Assembly: GCA_937872475.1 (NCBI GenBank)
Contig: CALMSY010000012.1
Location: forward strand, 1-64,000
Length of the DNA stretch: 64,000 bases
DNA from: 67-14 sp020438345
Lineage (GTDB): Bacteria > Actinomycetota > Thermoleophilia > Solirubrobacterales > 70-9
Direction: 5' to 3'
The translations under genes were made by a program, and so were the position numbers. Shown piece by piece: positions 42,069 through 50,548 of the stretch (position 1 is the stretch's first letter; each line of letters starts with the position of its first letter). Under the pieces are notes generated by a model. That model made no database searches. It worked only from the letters and a program-made list of their open reading frames with translations, and was not told the DNA's origin.

Positions 42069-43442
42069 CTACTTGTTCGGGTTCCTGATCTTCAGTGCCC
42101 GGAGGATTGTGTCGAAGATCTCCGGCTGGTCATGCAGCCCCATCAGGTTTGCGGCCTGCGGGCCCTGGGCCCGGAGCGGGACGGGTATCCCCGCATGCTC
42201 CTGGTCGCCTGTCTTCGAGGTCGCGTAGCCCATCACCATGCTGCCGCCCTCGTTGGTGGTCAGAACGGCGGTCTTGCTGGCCCCGTTGAAGGGAATGATC
42301 TGACCGGACTGGCCGTGGTCACCGGTCACGATGAGCAGGGTCCTGGGATTCTTCCTGGCGAATTCAAGGCCGGCCTTGACCGCCTCGTTCAGGGCCACGA
42401 CCCCGCCCATTGACCAGCAGGGATCGGCCCGGTGCGCACCCTTGTCGGGGTCGCCGGCCTCAACCTGCAGGAAAAATCCCTTCTTCTGGCCCTTCGATTT
42501 CTTGCCGAGTATCTGGATCGCCCGACGGGTCATCGTGGAAAGCGCCGGCTGCTCGGCCGGTCGTTGGTCTGTCTGGCAACGCTGCGCGGCGGCGCCCGAA
42601 TCAACCGCCCGCTGTCCGCTCCATTCCGGAGTCATGCCGCCGCCGCTGAAAAGCCCGAGTAGCCGCCTGTTCCCCTGGTACCCGGCGAGTCCCGTCGAGT
42701 CCGTGACCAGGTCAAAGCCCTGGCGCTGGGCTGATTCGAGCACGGTCTTTCCGGCGTCCGGACCGAAAGGAATCGTCTTCTCGAAGTCACTGAGTCCGCC
42801 ACCGAGGATCACGTCCATCTTGCTGTCGGCAGCCTGTTCGGCTATCGACCCGAGGCCGCCGTTCGACTTCATGTCGGCGTCGCAGACACCCTCGTCCTCG
42901 GGGGTTTCGCAATTCCTGAGCCTTACATGGGCCATCTGGACGGCCGGCGTCGCACCGGTCACCGAGTCAGTGGTGACGTTGCCGGTCCGGTAGCCGTTCT
43001 TCTGGGCGAGCTCGGCGATGGTCGGCATGGCCTCACCGGTGAAAGGGGCCGTGGAAATCCTGAAGAGGCCAGTCTTTCGGCCGGTCGCCCAGGCGGTGCC
43101 CGAGGCGGCGGAATCGGTCACATAAAAAGGCTTCTCGCTACCCATCAGCTCGTTCATCGCATAGGTGGTGACCGAACCGGAGATCCGCAGGCGGTCCATC
43201 GTGAACCTGCCCCCGGCGCCCAGCCAATAGTTGCGGGCTGCCGTGATCACCGTTTCATCGGTCCCGTCACCGATGAAGAGGATTACGTTGCGTGCCTGGC
43301 CGCCGACGATCTGTTTGCGGATCCAGTTGGTCTTGTCCGCGGGATCGGTTGCCGGCTTCTTGACCTTGGCGACACCGATCGCGGTTCCACCGGCCACGAG
43401 AACCAAAGCCATGGCGATGAACAGGCGCTTCCCGAAACTCAT
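42069..43442 (-). CDS. phoA: Secreted alkaline phosphatase (PhoA family)
   Basis: Releases phosphate from phosphomonoesters outside the cell. The 457-residue protein has an N-terminal export helix (LFIAMALVLVAGGTAIGVA), metal ligand Asp59 (FIGDGTDE) and nucleophile Ser111 (YVTDSAASGTAWATGRKTG). QVEAGDPDKGAHRADP is equivalent to the E. coli DKQDH metal segment, with TGDHGQSG and QEHAGIPVP further on. The order of motifs is that of classical alkaline phosphatase. No Pho-box-like repeat is obvious upstream. Confidence 0.93.
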   Translation of the reverse strand: MSFGKRLFIAMALVLVAGGTAIGVAKVKKPATDPADKTNWIRKQIVGGQARNVILFIGDGTDETVITAARNYWLGAGGRFTMDRLRISGSVTTYAMNELMGSEKPFYVTDSAASGTAWATGRKTGLFRISTAPFTGEAMPTIAELAQKNGYRTGNVTTDSVTGATPAVQMAHVRLRNCETPEDEGVCDADMKSNGGLGSIAEQAADSKMDVILGGGLSDFEKTIPFGPDAGKTVLESAQRQGFDLVTDSTGLAGYQGNRRLLGLFSGGGMTPEWSGQRAVDSGAAAQRCQTDQRPAEQPALSTMTRRAIQILGKKSKGQKKGFFLQVEAGDPDKGAHRADPCWSMGGVVALNEAVKAGLEFARKNPRTLLIVTGDHGQSGQIIPFNGASKTAVLTTNEGGSMVMGYATSKTGDQEHAGIPVPLRAQGPQAANLMGLHDQPEIFDTILRALKIRNPNK

Positions 43443-43561
43443 TTCTCCCTAACCCTCCCAGGTCTTTTCGCGGCCGTCTGCCGGCAGCGGCTCAACTTGA
43501 ACCGGACCCTACCGCTTCGGGCAGGTACGTTTGCTTCCATCCCGTGAATTTGAGGGGAGCG

Positions 43562-43606
43562 AGTGGACTTCCGTGGCCATCCGGTCAGAACCGGAGGGCA
43601 TCCACT
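43562..43606 (-). terminator. Hairpin after the thioesterase gene
   Basis: Nested stem: outer AGTGGA/TCCACT (43562-43567, 43601-43606) and inner TCCGGT/ACCGGA (43580-43585, 43590-43595) with loop CAGA, starting at the thioesterase stop codon. There is no T tract. Confidence 0.4.
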
Positions 43607-44183
43607 AGGAGAGGATCATGCAGGTCGAGGTGGCCGAGGCGAGCAGCTTGCCGGTTTCTTCCGCGTACAGCTTTGCGTCTGCGGTGGCCTGCCTGCGGCC
43701 CCGGTAGGTCACTTCGCCTTCCGCCCTCACCAGGCCCGTGTCCCTGGTCAACGGCCGCAGGTTCTTCACTTCCAGGGTCAGGGTCGTGTAGGCCACCCCG
43801 GCCTCCAGTGTCGTGTGAACGGCACAGCCGGCGACCGAGTCGAGCATGGTGGCCATGAAGCCACCATGAACGACACCGATCGGGTTGTAATGCTCTTCGC
43901 CCGGGAGCGCCGAGAAGACCGCACGGCCTTCCGCGACCTCGACCGGGCGCATGTTCATCAAGACGGCGATCGGCGCCGGGGGGATTTCCCCGGCGGCGAA
44001 CGCCTTCATGTACTCGAGCCCCGACATGGCCATGCCCTTGCCGGCCGAGGCCGTCGGCTCCTGCCAGCTGACGGTCAGTGAACTGCTCAGCTCCGGCTGT
44101 TCCCGGGCCAGCCTGGCCCCGAGGTCCCTTGCGGTCTCGACCTCGGAGCTCAGCGGGCCCAGGTTCACGGAACTCTGGCTCAC
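43605..44183 (-). CDS. Hotdog-fold acyl-CoA thioesterase (PaaI/4HBT type)
   Basis: A 192-residue protein with a C-terminal hotdog domain: HYNPIGVVHGGFMATMLDSVAGCAVHTTL carries the HGG...D catalytic arrangement (landmarks VVHGGFMATMLDS), then TLEVKNLRPLTRDTG. Hydrolyses acyl-CoA thioesters; aryl or medium-chain substrates are usual. The GTG start (44181-44183) forms a GTGA overlap with the small upstream gene, excluding the longer frame. It is divergent from the acyl-CoA dehydrogenase. Confidence 0.87.
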   Translation of the reverse strand: MSQSSVNLGPLSSEVETARDLGARLAREQPELSSSLTVSWQEPTASAGKGMAMSGLEYMKAFAAGEIPPAPIAVLMNMRPVEVAEGRAVFSALPGEEHYNPIGVVHGGFMATMLDSVAGCAVHTTLEAGVAYTTLTLEVKNLRPLTRDTGLVRAEGEVTYRGRRQATADAKLYAEETGKLLASATSTCMILS

Positions 44184-44332
44184 CGGATCGTGTCTCCGCG
44201 GCGCGACGCCTGTTCCCGGCGAGATTTTCCGTCGACTCCGTACTGGAGGTCGGCGAGGATCTCGGCCTCGGTGAGGTCGATCTTCAACGGCTTGATCTGG
44301 AACCGGTTGCGATTTCTCGGATTTCGCTTCAT
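44180..44332 (-). CDS. Small basic protein of 50 residues, unknown
   Basis: MKRNPRNRNRFQIKPLKIDL, then TEAEILADLQYGVDGKSRRE to the end: highly basic ends around a short amphipathic helix. An AGGGGA site precedes the ATG, and its stop is coupled to the thioesterase GTG, which supports real translation. It could be a nucleic-acid-binding peptide or a leader that couples translation. No family known to me. Confidence 0.6.
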   Translation of the reverse strand: MKRNPRNRNRFQIKPLKIDLTEAEILADLQYGVDGKSRREQASRRGDTIR

Positions 44333-44405
44333 GGGATCCCCTCTCGGGGTCGGGTGTGACTTTCTGCTGGGAAAGCCACCTGAATGCGGGCACCCTATCG
44401 AAGTA

Positions 44406-44439
44406 AGTCGCATCAAACGACTCTCATTGAGATATCTCA
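44406..44439. promoter_or_regulatory. Two inverted repeats in the thioesterase/acyl-CoA dehydrogenase divergent region
   Basis: AGTCG-N7-CGACT (44406-44422) and the perfect 12-base palindrome TGAGATATCTCA (44428-44439) lie side by side in a 174-base divergent gap. Candidate operators controlling both directions. Confidence 0.45.
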
Positions 44440-44493
44440 CACAAGGGAGGACCTTCAAGGCCAACCCAACAGCCATTGCTACTCCACGATCCA

Positions 44494-44499
44494 TAGGAT
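44494..44499 (+). promoter_or_regulatory. -10 box for leaderless acyl-CoA dehydrogenase
   Basis: TAGGAT with 7 bases to the ATG at 44507; no ribosome site. Confidence 0.5.
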
Positions 44500-44506
44500 C
44501 GCCGCC

Positions 44507-45655
44507 ATGAACTTTGATCTGACTGATGAGCAGCGCCTGCTCCGGGAGACAGTCCGTGATTTCGCTGTGAGCGAGGTCGCGCCCGTCGCCGAAGAACTGG
44601 ACCGGACCAAGACCTTCCCTTACGAGATCGTCGAGAAGCTCGGCGACCTCGGGCTCATGGGAATTCCCTTCCCGGAGGAATACGGTGGTGGTGGTGGCGA
44701 CATCCTCTCCTACGCCCTTGCGGTGGAGGAACTGGCCCGGATCGACTCGTCGGTCGCGATCACGATGGCCGCCCACATCTCGCTCGGCACCACCCCGATC
44801 TACAACTGGGGAACCGATGAGCAGAAGGCCGAGTGGCTTCCGGAGCTCACTGCCGGAAGGAAGCTGGCCGCCTTCGGTCTGACCGAGCCTGAAGCCGGCT
44901 CCGATGCCGGTAACACCAAGACCCGGGCCGAACTCGACGGCAGCGAGTGGGTCGTGAACGGTGCCAAACAGTTCATCACCAACTCGGGAACCGACATCTC
45001 AGGCCTGGTGACGATCACCGCGGTCACAGGCAAGGATGAAAACGGCCGGCTCGAGATCTCGAACATCATCGTGCCGAACGGAACTCCCGGCTACACCGTG
45101 GATCCGCCCTACCGCAAGATGGGCTGGAACGCCTCTGACACCCACCCCCTCACCTTCGAGGATTGCCGGGTCCCGGAATCGAACCTGCTCGGCCCGCGGG
45201 GCCAGGGCTTCAAGCAGTTCCTGCAGATCCTCGACGGCGGCCGGATCGGTGTTGCCGCGATGTCGGTCGGAGTCGCCCAGGGCGCCCTTGACGAGGCAAT
45301 CAAGTACGCAAAGGAACGCCAGGCATTCGGACAGTCGATTTCGAAGTTCCAGGCGATCCAGGCGAAGATCGCCGATATCTCGGCCCAGCTCGAAGCTGCC
45401 CGCCTTCTCACCTACCGGGCGGCGATCGAAAAGGACCGCGGTGAAAACTTCACCCTGACCGCCGCTCAGGCCAAACTGATCACCGGTCGCCTCGCGGTCC
45501 GTGCGACCGAAGAGGCCGTCCAGATCCATGGTGGTTACGGCTTCATCGAGGAGTACCCGGTCTGCCGCTTCTATCGCGACGCCAAGATCCTCACCATCGG
45601 TGAAGGCACCGACGAGGTTCAGCAGATGGTCATCGCCCGCGCCCTCGGCTGCTAG
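44507..45655 (+). CDS. Acyl-CoA dehydrogenase
   Basis: FAD enzyme making the alpha-beta double bond in acyl-CoA and passing electrons to ETF. The 382-residue protein (MNFDLTDEQRLLRETVRDF) has the FAD/substrate motif AFGLTEPEAGSDAGNT, NGAKQFITN, and near the C-terminus QIHGGYGFIEEYPVCRFYRDAK and IGEGTDEVQ with the catalytic base Glu366. The Glu in the EGT position marks the short/medium/butyryl type rather than isovaleryl or long-chain enzymes. The ETF partners are at 18227-19993. Confidence 0.94.
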   Translation: MNFDLTDEQRLLRETVRDFAVSEVAPVAEELDRTKTFPYEIVEKLGDLGLMGIPFPEEYGGGGGDILSYALAVEELARIDSSVAITMAAHISLGTTPIYNWGTDEQKAEWLPELTAGRKLAAFGLTEPEAGSDAGNTKTRAELDGSEWVVNGAKQFITNSGTDISGLVTITAVTGKDENGRLEISNIIVPNGTPGYTVDPPYRKMGWNASDTHPLTFEDCRVPESNLLGPRGQGFKQFLQILDGGRIGVAAMSVGVAQGALDEAIKYAKERQAFGQSISKFQAIQAKIADISAQLEAARLLTYRAAIEKDRGENFTLTAAQAKLITGRLAVRATEEAVQIHGGYGFIEEYPVCRFYRDAKILTIGEGTDEVQQMVIARALGC

Positions 45656-45671
45656 ATGGTTGATTTCCAAC

Positions 45672-45911
45672 TCATGCAGATCCGGAGGTCGAACCCCGGA
45701 CGATGAGGTCGGTTTCCACCTCAAGGTAGCTGGGCGCCGATTCCGGGTCGAGGATCGCCGAGACGAGCATTTCGACCGCGGCCTCACCGAGGCGGTCGGG
45801 GTGCTCGTCGAGAGTCGTCAGCTGAGGTGAGGCGGTCCGGGTCAACTCGCCGTTGCTGCATGTCGCGACCTTGAGGTCCCCCGGAACGTCCAGCCCCTCG
45901 ATCGCCGCCTG
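45672..45911 (-). pseudogene. C-terminal remnant of a LacI-family regulator
   Basis: About 79 codons in one frame read QAAIEGLDVPGDLKVATCSN, then SPQLTTLDEHPDRLGEAAVE, ending LIVRGSTSGSA and a stop. This is the standard LacI/PurR effector-domain end (GLxVPxDxxV, LTTLxxxxxxxGxxAxxxL, RxST). No DNA-binding domain or start lies upstream, where the sequence becomes an amidohydrolase end on the other strand. The regulator has been lost by deletion. Confidence 0.75.
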
Positions 45912-46083
45912 ATCGTGATTGACCGCAACCCGCTGAAGGTGAAACCCGGGAACATCGACAAGACCAAGGTCCTGCGGACCATCATCCGGGGCAGGACCGT
46001 CTACACCCCGGGACCCGGTTCAGCGGCACTGATCGGCAAGGCGGCCAGTCTCAGCGTCGGCGAGACCGGCCACGACCACTGAA
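45909..46083 (+). pseudogene. C-terminal remnant of an amidohydrolase
   Basis: The plus strand reads LIVIDRNPLKVKPGNIDKT, KVLRTIIRGRTVYTPG and ends ETGHDH, the typical end of YtcJ-like metal-dependent hydrolases (DxDPLxVxPxxIxxxxVxxTxxxGxxVY). No upstream coding part remains. It abuts the LacI remnant within a few bases, so a single deletion probably removed both gene bodies. The rest of the 45656-46246 gap holds only a terminator hairpin. Confidence 0.7.
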
Positions 46084-46098
46084 AGGAATGTGACCTGA

Positions 46099-46134
46099 CC
46101 GGGTGGGCCGGCAGACTGTATTCGGCCCACCCGG
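46099..46134. terminator. Strong symmetrical hairpin between converging units
   Basis: Perfect 12-base stem CCGGGTGGGCCG/CGGCCCACCCGG with a 12-base loop (46111-46122), 15 bases after the amidohydrolase remnant stop. No T tract on either side; it could work in both directions. Confidence 0.65.
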
Positions 46135-46246
46135 CCCCGGGCAAGATGGCGCCCGCGGCTTTTCCTGGAATCTGTGGTCAAAACGTCCCGAAGGTATGGG
46201 ACCGGGTGCCGGTTCCAGACCGAGGACAGAGTTTTGGCCACGCCTT

Positions 46247-46678
46247 CTAGCTGGTCAGGGGGTTGGCCGTCGTGGAGCCGGCGACCCGGTCCTTGATCTC
46301 CGCGGCGCGGCCGACCGTGTCCGGAATTCCGTAGTACTCGAGAACCTGGTTTTCCTGCTCCCGGTTGAGAGGGAGTGCCGGGTCTACTGCGGGTGCGTTG
46401 CGGATGACCTCACGATCATGCGGTGTCCACACCCGCCCTGCCGCAGCAGCGCATTCGCGGATCGAGACCGGAACGACTTTGCCGAACCGGCCGAGCTTGA
46501 CCAGAATCCAGGCTGGCTGGCCGGAATCAGCATCAACGAACAGCCCCTCCACTCTGGCCACACCCTGACCAGTGACCTCGTCCACCCGGTATCCCTCCCA
46601 GGCCTTGACGTCTTCGAGGCTCGGCTGAGGCGCCGGTTTAGCCGCCGCATCACCCTGGGTCGGTTTGTCTTCAGTCAT
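46247..46678 (-). CDS. PRC-barrel domain protein
   Basis: A 143-residue protein. Residues about 25-80 form a PRC barrel (WEGYRVDEVTGQGVARVEGLF, then DSGQPAWILVKLGRFGKVVPV), a small beta-barrel found in RimM and photosynthetic reaction-centre H subunits and in many stress-linked actinobacterial proteins. The flanks are Ala/Pro-rich and an acidic helix. An AAGGAGAG site lies before the ATG, and the gene overlaps meaB by 8 bases. Function unknown. Confidence 0.85.
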   Translation of the reverse strand: MTEDKPTQGDAAAKPAPQPSLEDVKAWEGYRVDEVTGQGVARVEGLFVDADSGQPAWILVKLGRFGKVVPVSIRECAAAAGRVWTPHDREVIRNAPAVDPALPLNREQENQVLEYYGIPDTVGRAAEIKDRVAGSTTANPLTS

Positions 46679-47636
46679 CGATCTCTCCTTTCAGCAGTTC
46701 GGCCGCGGCCGATGCCGGGTCGAGTTCCCGGCTTACTACACGATTCAAGAGCTCCACTACCCGGGGATCATCCTCGATCGCCGTTTCCAGGCGGCGCCTG
46801 AGCCTTGCGGTCGCCAGTCCCAGAACTTCGGAACGCAGGTTTCGGGCCCGCCGTTCGGCGAGTGTACCCTCGGCTTCGATGAAAGCCCGGTGTTCCGCAA
46901 CCCTGGCGGCCAGTTCCTCGATTCCCTCCCCGCGGGCCGCCTCCGTGCGGAGGATCGGAACCCTCCAGCCTCCGGGGGCGTGGGCCAGGGAAAGGGCACC
47001 CCGAACCTCGCGGATCATTGTGTCGGTCATCGGATGGTCAGCCTTGTTGACCACGATGATGTCCGGAATCTCCATCACCCCGGCTTTCAGGGCCTGGATC
47101 GAATCGCCGGAACCCGGCATCAGGGCGAGCACAATCGTGTCGGCGTGGTCAACGATGTCAATTTCACCCTGGCCGACTCCGACCGTCTCGACCAGCACAT
47201 CGTCCTTGCCGGAGGCGTCCATCACGAGGGCGGCCTGCAAGGCCGCCTCCGAAAGACCACCAAGCGCGCCGCGCGAGGCCATCGAACGAATGAACACACC
47301 TTTGTCGAGGAAATGCTCGGTCAGGCGGATCCTGTCGCCGAGCAGCGCCCCCTGGGTGAACGGGCTGGAGGGATCGATCGAGAGAACCGCGACCTGACGG
47401 TCTTCTTCTCTCAGCTCCCTGGTCAGGGCACCGATCAGGGTGCTCTTGCCAACCCCGGGCGGACCGGTGAAACCGACAATCCGGGCGTTACCGGTTCGGG
47501 GAAATACCTCGCGGACAAGCTCCCAGCCGGCCGGGTCATCCGATTCGATCAGGGTGATCGCCCGGGCAAGAGCGCGCTTGTCTCCATTGAGCAGGCGCTC
47601 GGCGAGAGAACTCATGGCGGTGGGGGCATCATTCAT
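46671..47636 (-). CDS. meaB: MeaB/ArgK-family GTPase, acyl-CoA mutase chaperone
   Basis: G3E-type GTPase that loads and protects adenosylcobalamin-dependent mutases. The product, 321 residues from MNDAPTAMSS, has the P-loop GPPGVGKSTLIGAL, the switch region ETVGVGQGEIDIVDHAD, NKADH and the dimerisation arm at the C-terminus. The natural client in this window is the icmA/icmB mutase 12 kb away. A start 7 codons later (MSSLAERL) is possible. A TAGACT box lies 10 bases before the chosen ATG. Confidence 0.92.
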   Translation of the reverse strand: MNDAPTAMSSLAERLLNGDKRALARAITLIESDDPAGWELVREVFPRTGNARIVGFTGPPGVGKSTLIGALTRELREEDRQVAVLSIDPSSPFTQGALLGDRIRLTEHFLDKGVFIRSMASRGALGGLSEAALQAALVMDASGKDDVLVETVGVGQGEIDIVDHADTIVLALMPGSGDSIQALKAGVMEIPDIIVVNKADHPMTDTMIREVRGALSLAHAPGGWRVPILRTEAARGEGIEELAARVAEHRAFIEAEGTLAERRARNLRSEVLGLATARLRRRLETAIEDDPRVVELLNRVVSRELDPASAAAELLKGEIDD

Positions 47637-47706
47637 CGGCCCGGCCAGTCTAGTTAGAGTCACGGCCGGTTTGGCTGGTCCACTCTCATCCTTCGCCCGC
47701 AAGGGC

Positions 47707-48324
47707 ATGTTGAAACCCAAGTACGCCCGACTCTTCTGGCGTTACCTGTGGCGCCGCCTGTTCACCCGCTCCGGACATCGCTGGGTAACCGACGGCCCTG
47801 TCTTCTTCGGTCGCGGCCTTCAATTGCAGACCGGGCAAAGAGCGAGTATCCACTTCGGTCGCTGGGTCTGGATCGGCGACGGCACCAAAATCCGCTGCCA
47901 CGAAGGCGAAGTCGAAATCGGGTCGAAGACCGTCCTCGGCCAGGAGTGCACGATCTCCGCCTATCGCAAGGTTCGGATCGGGGCCGAATGCGTGATCGCA
48001 GACCGGACCATGTTCATCGACTTCGACCACGGAGTGGTTGATATCGAGAAGCCGATCCGCAGCCAGGGCATCTACATGGAGGATGTGGTCGTCGGCTCGA
48101 ACGTCTGGATCGGGTACGGGGCGGCGATCCTCCGCGGGGTCAGGGTCGGTGACAACTCGGTGATTGGCACCAATTCCGTGGTGACGAAAGATGTTCCCGC
48201 CAATGCCGTGGTCGGTGGAGTTCCCGCCCGGGTCCTGCGCATGCGCGAGGCACCGAAAGACCTCAAATGGCCGGACCCGGTGGAACCGGAGCCAGGGACC
48301 CCTGGGGTAATGAACCTCCCATAG
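47707..48324 (+). CDS. Hexapeptide-repeat acyltransferase (left-handed beta helix)
   Basis: A 205-residue LbH acetyltransferase. Repeats run from WIGDGTKIRCHEGEVEIG through IGAECVIADRTMFID to VWIGYGAAILRGVRVGDNSV, IGTNSVVTKDVPANAVVGG and VPARVLR, as in maltose/galactoside and sugar O-acetyltransferases. The putative catalytic His is in FIDFDHGVVD. Acceptor unknown, probably a sugar of an envelope polymer. The ATG at 47707 has AAGGGC just upstream; a TTG at 47671 is an alternative. Divergent from meaB. Confidence 0.88.
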   Translation: MLKPKYARLFWRYLWRRLFTRSGHRWVTDGPVFFGRGLQLQTGQRASIHFGRWVWIGDGTKIRCHEGEVEIGSKTVLGQECTISAYRKVRIGAECVIADRTMFIDFDHGVVDIEKPIRSQGIYMEDVVVGSNVWIGYGAAILRGVRVGDNSVIGTNSVVTKDVPANAVVGGVPARVLRMREAPKDLKWPDPVEPEPGTPGVMNLP

Positions 48325-48347
48325 CCGGAACCCCTCCTGATTTCGAG

Positions 48348-49310
48348 CTAGGGTCTCGCCCGGCCAATCGAGGGGAAGGTCCCGCCCGCCGCGATCACCT
48401 TCACTCCTCGAGTCAGCTTGCATACCTGGGAACCGCCGAAGGTGGGGACACCGGCCACCACAACGCCACGCCTGTCTTCCCAGGCGATCGACCGGCCGTC
48501 CTGGGAGATGCTCGCGTTTTCGGCATCGCCTTTCGTCGGCAGGAGACAGGCACCGCTCCGGGCCGCGCCGCCGAGACCATTGACACTTGAGGCCAGGAGC
48601 ACCGACGGATCCGTCGAGTTGCTCGCAGACGGGTCCAGTTCGGCCACCGCCACCTTCCGGTTCGCGGCCACATCGGTCCGATGAAGGTCATATCCCAACC
48701 CGTCGACACTGAACCAGGCGTTGAATCCGTCTCCGTAGGGGGCGTTACTGGCCGTTTGCACCCCGGCGAAAACATCCTGCTGCGAAGCGACGATCTGATT
48801 GCCAACCGTAGTCGGCCATTGCTGCCCGACGATGTTGATCGGCTTCAGGAAGCCGGCGTTCACTGACTTGACGCTGGTTCCTTCCTCAAGGTTTGAGACC
48901 GGAAAATTGTAGGTGTAGTACTGGTACCCGTAAGCCACGACTTTGCCGTTCGAGGTCAGATCGAGGCTCAAGGGCATGACGTATGAAACCCAGCCCGAAT
49001 CAGCGGTTAGCGAACCCTGGTTGATCCGCTTGCCGGTCGGACCCCAGAGGTAGTACGAGTTGAGGTTCGAGATCTTGGCCGGGTCCCGCTTGACCGCGAT
49101 CACCCGACCGCTGTCGGACTGGGCGGTCTCGATCCACTTGACCTTGCCCTTCGGGTCCGGGGCCAGTTTGCGCTTCTGCTTCCCGTTCAGCGAGGACAAC
49201 CAGACGCTGCCGTTGCTGGTGTAGGAAACCGAGAATGCCGCCTGCGCTGAACCGGTCAGAACCAGCACGGCAGCCAACCCCAACACAAAAGACCCCCATG
49301 CCCTTTTCAT
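48348..49310 (-). CDS. Secreted beta-propeller-like protein, unknown function
   Basis: A 320-residue secreted protein with a clean signal peptide (VLGLAAVLVLTGSAQAAF). The body has repeated strands of WD40/TolB type: VSYTSNGSVWLSSLNGKQKR, SDSGRVIAVKRDP, LTSNGKVVAYGYQYYTY, SISQDGRSIAWEDRRG. Two cysteines near the C-terminus (ACLLP, VCKLT). Possibly a surface-bound structural protein. A TAGTAT box 6 bases before the ATG gives it its own leaderless promoter after the GT4 gene. Confidence 0.8.
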   Translation of the reverse strand: MKRAWGSFVLGLAAVLVLTGSAQAAFSVSYTSNGSVWLSSLNGKQKRKLAPDPKGKVKWIETAQSDSGRVIAVKRDPAKISNLNSYYLWGPTGKRINQGSLTADSGWVSYVMPLSLDLTSNGKVVAYGYQYYTYNFPVSNLEEGTSVKSVNAGFLKPINIVGQQWPTTVGNQIVASQQDVFAGVQTASNAPYGDGFNAWFSVDGLGYDLHRTDVAANRKVAVAELDPSASNSTDPSVLLASSVNGLGGAARSGACLLPTKGDAENASISQDGRSIAWEDRRGVVVAGVPTFGGSQVCKLTRGVKVIAAGGTFPSIGRARP

Positions 49311-49316
49311 GCGGCC

Positions 49317-49322
49317 ATACTA
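49317..49322 (-). promoter_or_regulatory. -10 box for the leaderless secreted propeller gene
   Basis: TAGTAT with 6 bases to the ATG at 49310. Confidence 0.5.
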
Positions 49323-49335
49323 GCCGCTGGTCAGG

Positions 49336-50532
49336 TCACCCACGAACATCGCTCGAAGCGGCAAGACTTTCGTAGAGATCGAGGGTTTGCTGGGCGATTT
49401 CGTCCCAGTCGAACATGCGGATATGGGCGAGACCTTCCTCGACCATACGCTTGCTGAGCTCCGGATCGCCGAGAACCTGGATTGCAGCCTCGGCCAGATG
49501 TTCCGGATCGGAGGCCCGGAAGCGAAGTCCGGCCCCCTCGATCGGCACGACTTCCCGCAACCCTCCGGTGTCGGCGGCAATGCACGGGCATTCGGAAGCC
49601 ATCGCCTCAAGCGCGACCAGCCCGAAAGGTTCGTAGATCGAGGGAACCACGGTCAGATCGGCGATCCGATACAGCGAATGGAGCACGTCATCGCCGATCC
49701 AGCCGAGGAAGGTGCCGTGCTCCATCAGCCCGAGTTCCTCGGCCTGCTTGTGGAGTTCGGCCTCATGGGTGCCCGAGCCAGCGACCAGAAACCGGGTGTT
49801 GGGCAAGGCCTTGATCACCTCCGGCATCGCTTCAAGCGCCAGCTGGAAGCCTTTTTCGTAAACGAGCCGGCCGATCAGCAAGACCAGATTCTCGTCCGGT
49901 GCAGCGAAGGCGGAGCGCAGTCGGGCCAGCTCGACCGGATCCTCGGCCGGAAGATCATCGGGGTCGATTCCGTTCGGTATCACCGAGATGCTGCCTTCCT
50001 CAACACTGAAAATGTCGGCGATCTGCTCGCGCATGAAATGGGAGCAGGCGATAACCCGGTCGGAACGGTTGGCGATCCATTTCTCGACCCCGTGGATATG
50101 CGACTGGGGATGCTTGTCGACCCAGCCCTGATGGCGGCCATACTCGGTGGCATGAATCGTGGTTACCAGCGGCGCCTCAAAGCGGCGAGCGAGGTGATCG
50201 CAGGCACCCGCAACCAGCCAGTCGTGACCGTGAACCAGATCAAAATCGAAGCGATCGCCGAGTTCAACTCCGGCGGCCAGCATGTCGGCGTTCATCCGCT
50301 CGACCCAGGTCACGAACTCGCCAAGATCGGTCGGACGTTCCGGTTCGACGATGCGATGGATCTGAACCCCGGCCATTTCTTCTTCAATGGTCGCCTGCTC
50401 ACCACCACGAGTCAGGACATGGACTTCCACACCGGTCCCGACCAGGGCCTCAGAGAGCTTGCGGACATGACGGGCCAGCCCACCCTCGATCAGCGGCGGG
50501 TATTCCCAGGTGACAATGAGTACGCGAGGCAA
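49336..50532 (-). CDS. GT4 alpha-glucan glycosyltransferase, Rv3032-like
   Basis: Retaining GT-B glycosyltransferase of family GT4, 398 residues from a TTG start (MPRVLIVTWEYPPLIEGGLARH). N-terminal acceptor motif YPPLIEGGLARHV, HGHDWL, donor domain LLIGRLVYEKGFQLAL and the E-x7-E motif EPFGLVALE. In mycobacteria the neighbour-sharing homologue Rv3032 extends alpha-1,4-glucan chains for methylglucose lipopolysaccharide and glycogen. Here it follows a GH57 branching enzyme and a methyltransferase in the same order. Confidence 0.9.
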   Translation of the reverse strand: MPRVLIVTWEYPPLIEGGLARHVRKLSEALVGTGVEVHVLTRGGEQATIEEEMAGVQIHRIVEPERPTDLGEFVTWVERMNADMLAAGVELGDRFDFDLVHGHDWLVAGACDHLARRFEAPLVTTIHATEYGRHQGWVDKHPQSHIHGVEKWIANRSDRVIACSHFMREQIADIFSVEEGSISVIPNGIDPDDLPAEDPVELARLRSAFAAPDENLVLLIGRLVYEKGFQLALEAMPEVIKALPNTRFLVAGSGTHEAELHKQAEELGLMEHGTFLGWIGDDVLHSLYRIADLTVVPSIYEPFGLVALEAMASECPCIAADTGGLREVVPIEGAGLRFRASDPEHLAEAAIQVLGDPELSKRMVEEGLAHIRMFDWDEIAQQTLDLYESLAASSDVRG

Positions 50533-50548
50533 GGTCTTGGCGCAGTGG

